Notes under the pieces: model-generated
Database searches by the model: none
What the model was told of the DNA's origin: nothing
What the model saw: the letters and a program-made list of their open reading frames with translations, nothing else
Assembly: GCA_002477185.1 (NCBI GenBank)
Contig: DLOI01000007.1
Coordinates: 41,415-47,392 of the forward strand
DNA: 5,978 nucleotides
Direction: 5' to 3'
DNA from: Alphaproteobacteria bacterium UBA7488
GTDB lineage: Bacteria; Pseudomonadota; Alphaproteobacteria; CAAHEQ01; UBA3637
Shown here: one piece after another, positions 5,586 through 5,978 of the stretch
How the letters are laid out: the number at the start of each line of letters is the position of its first letter
Numbering within the stretch: position 1 is the stretch's first letter
Program-made: the position numbers and the translations under genes

Positions 5586-5978
5586 ATGAATCACGTAAAA
5601 CCGCACAAAATTTATAAAAATATTCGCTCTGTATTTATTACTGGCGCCTCCAGCGGGCTTGGAAAAGCATTGGCTTTGGCTTACGCAAAATCAGGAATTC
5701 ATTTGTTTTTATGCGGACGAGATGCCTCGCGCTTAAAAGAAACAGTGGAAATGTGTATTGCCCAAGGCGCAGCGGTGCATGCGTTTATTTTTGATGTAAC
5801 GGATGCGAAAGCAGCCGAGAAAGCCATTTTAGATTCTCAAAAAATCCATCCGATTGACCTTGTTATTGCCAACGCGGGTGTTTCGGCCGGCGTTTTAGGC
5901 GTTCCGGAAGATGGTGCCGGTACACGTAAAATCATGAAAACAAATATTGAAGGGGTCATTAACACGGTTTTGCCAGCC
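5586..5978 (+). CDS. Short-chain dehydrogenase/reductase (3'-truncated by window)
   Basis: N-terminal 131 residues of a classical-type SDR, an NAD(P)-dependent oxidoreductase with a Rossmann fold. The nucleotide-binding glycine motif TGASSGLG is at 19-26. CGRD (43-46) follows beta strand 2, and its Arg45 suggests NADP(H) preference. DVTD (70-73) contacts adenine, the NAG motif is at 96-98 in VIANAGVS, and the catalytic-tetrad Asn is Asn120 in TNIEG. The Ser, Tyr and Lys of the active site lie beyond the window edge, so activity and substrate cannot be judged. It is divergent from tRNA-Leu, with 84 bases between them. The first 13 residues form a short basic extension before the fold begins. 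Confidence 0.93.
   Translation, partial: MNHVKPHKIYKNIRSVFITGASSGLGKALALAYAKSGIHLFLCGRDASRLKETVEMCIAQGAAVHAFIFDVTDAKAAEKAILDSQKIHPIDLVIANAGVSAGVLGVPEDGAGTRKIMKTNIEGVINTVLPA

Overview
The window looks like chromosome of an AT-rich Gram-negative bacterium. The MsbA-like exporter supports a Gram-negative cell. Two promoters carry the CTTGAC form of the -35 box that is common in Alphaproteobacteria, so a low-GC alphaproteobacterium is my best guess. That is inference, and nothing in the window fixes the taxon. I see no insertion sequence, transposase, CRISPR array or rRNA.

Left part, + strand: the 3' part of a serine alpha/beta hydrolase of the phospholipase/carboxylesterase family (to 563). After a 130-base gap with a -10 box comes a two-gene unit: an MsbA-like ABC half-transporter (694-2478) and an ADP-ribosylglycohydrolase (2478-3329). 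The two genes overlap by one base (TAATG), so translation is probably coupled.

Middle, - strand: convergent with that pair is a 508-residue protein (3390-4916). It joins an N-terminal ADP-ribosyltransferase-like domain, of the kind seen in phage and conjugative-element 'polyvalent' proteins, to a C-terminal HD metal-dependent phosphohydrolase domain. A near-consensus sigma-70 promoter (TTGACA, 17-base spacer, TATACT) lies just upstream, inside a cluster of TTGAC inverted repeats. Upstream again is an unrecognised 90-residue protein (5060-5332), and then a complete tRNA-Leu(CAA) with its own promoter and intrinsic terminator.

Right end, + strand: the first 131 residues of a short-chain dehydrogenase/reductase, cut by the window edge.

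The most interesting point is a candidate 'writer' of ADP-ribose (ART-HD fusion) lying tail to tail with a candidate 'eraser' (ADP-ribosylglycohydrolase), 60 bases apart. Both have their recognisable catalytic motifs. This may be a reversible ADP-ribosylation module or a toxin/antidote-like pair, but a functional link is inferred from position and domain identity only.
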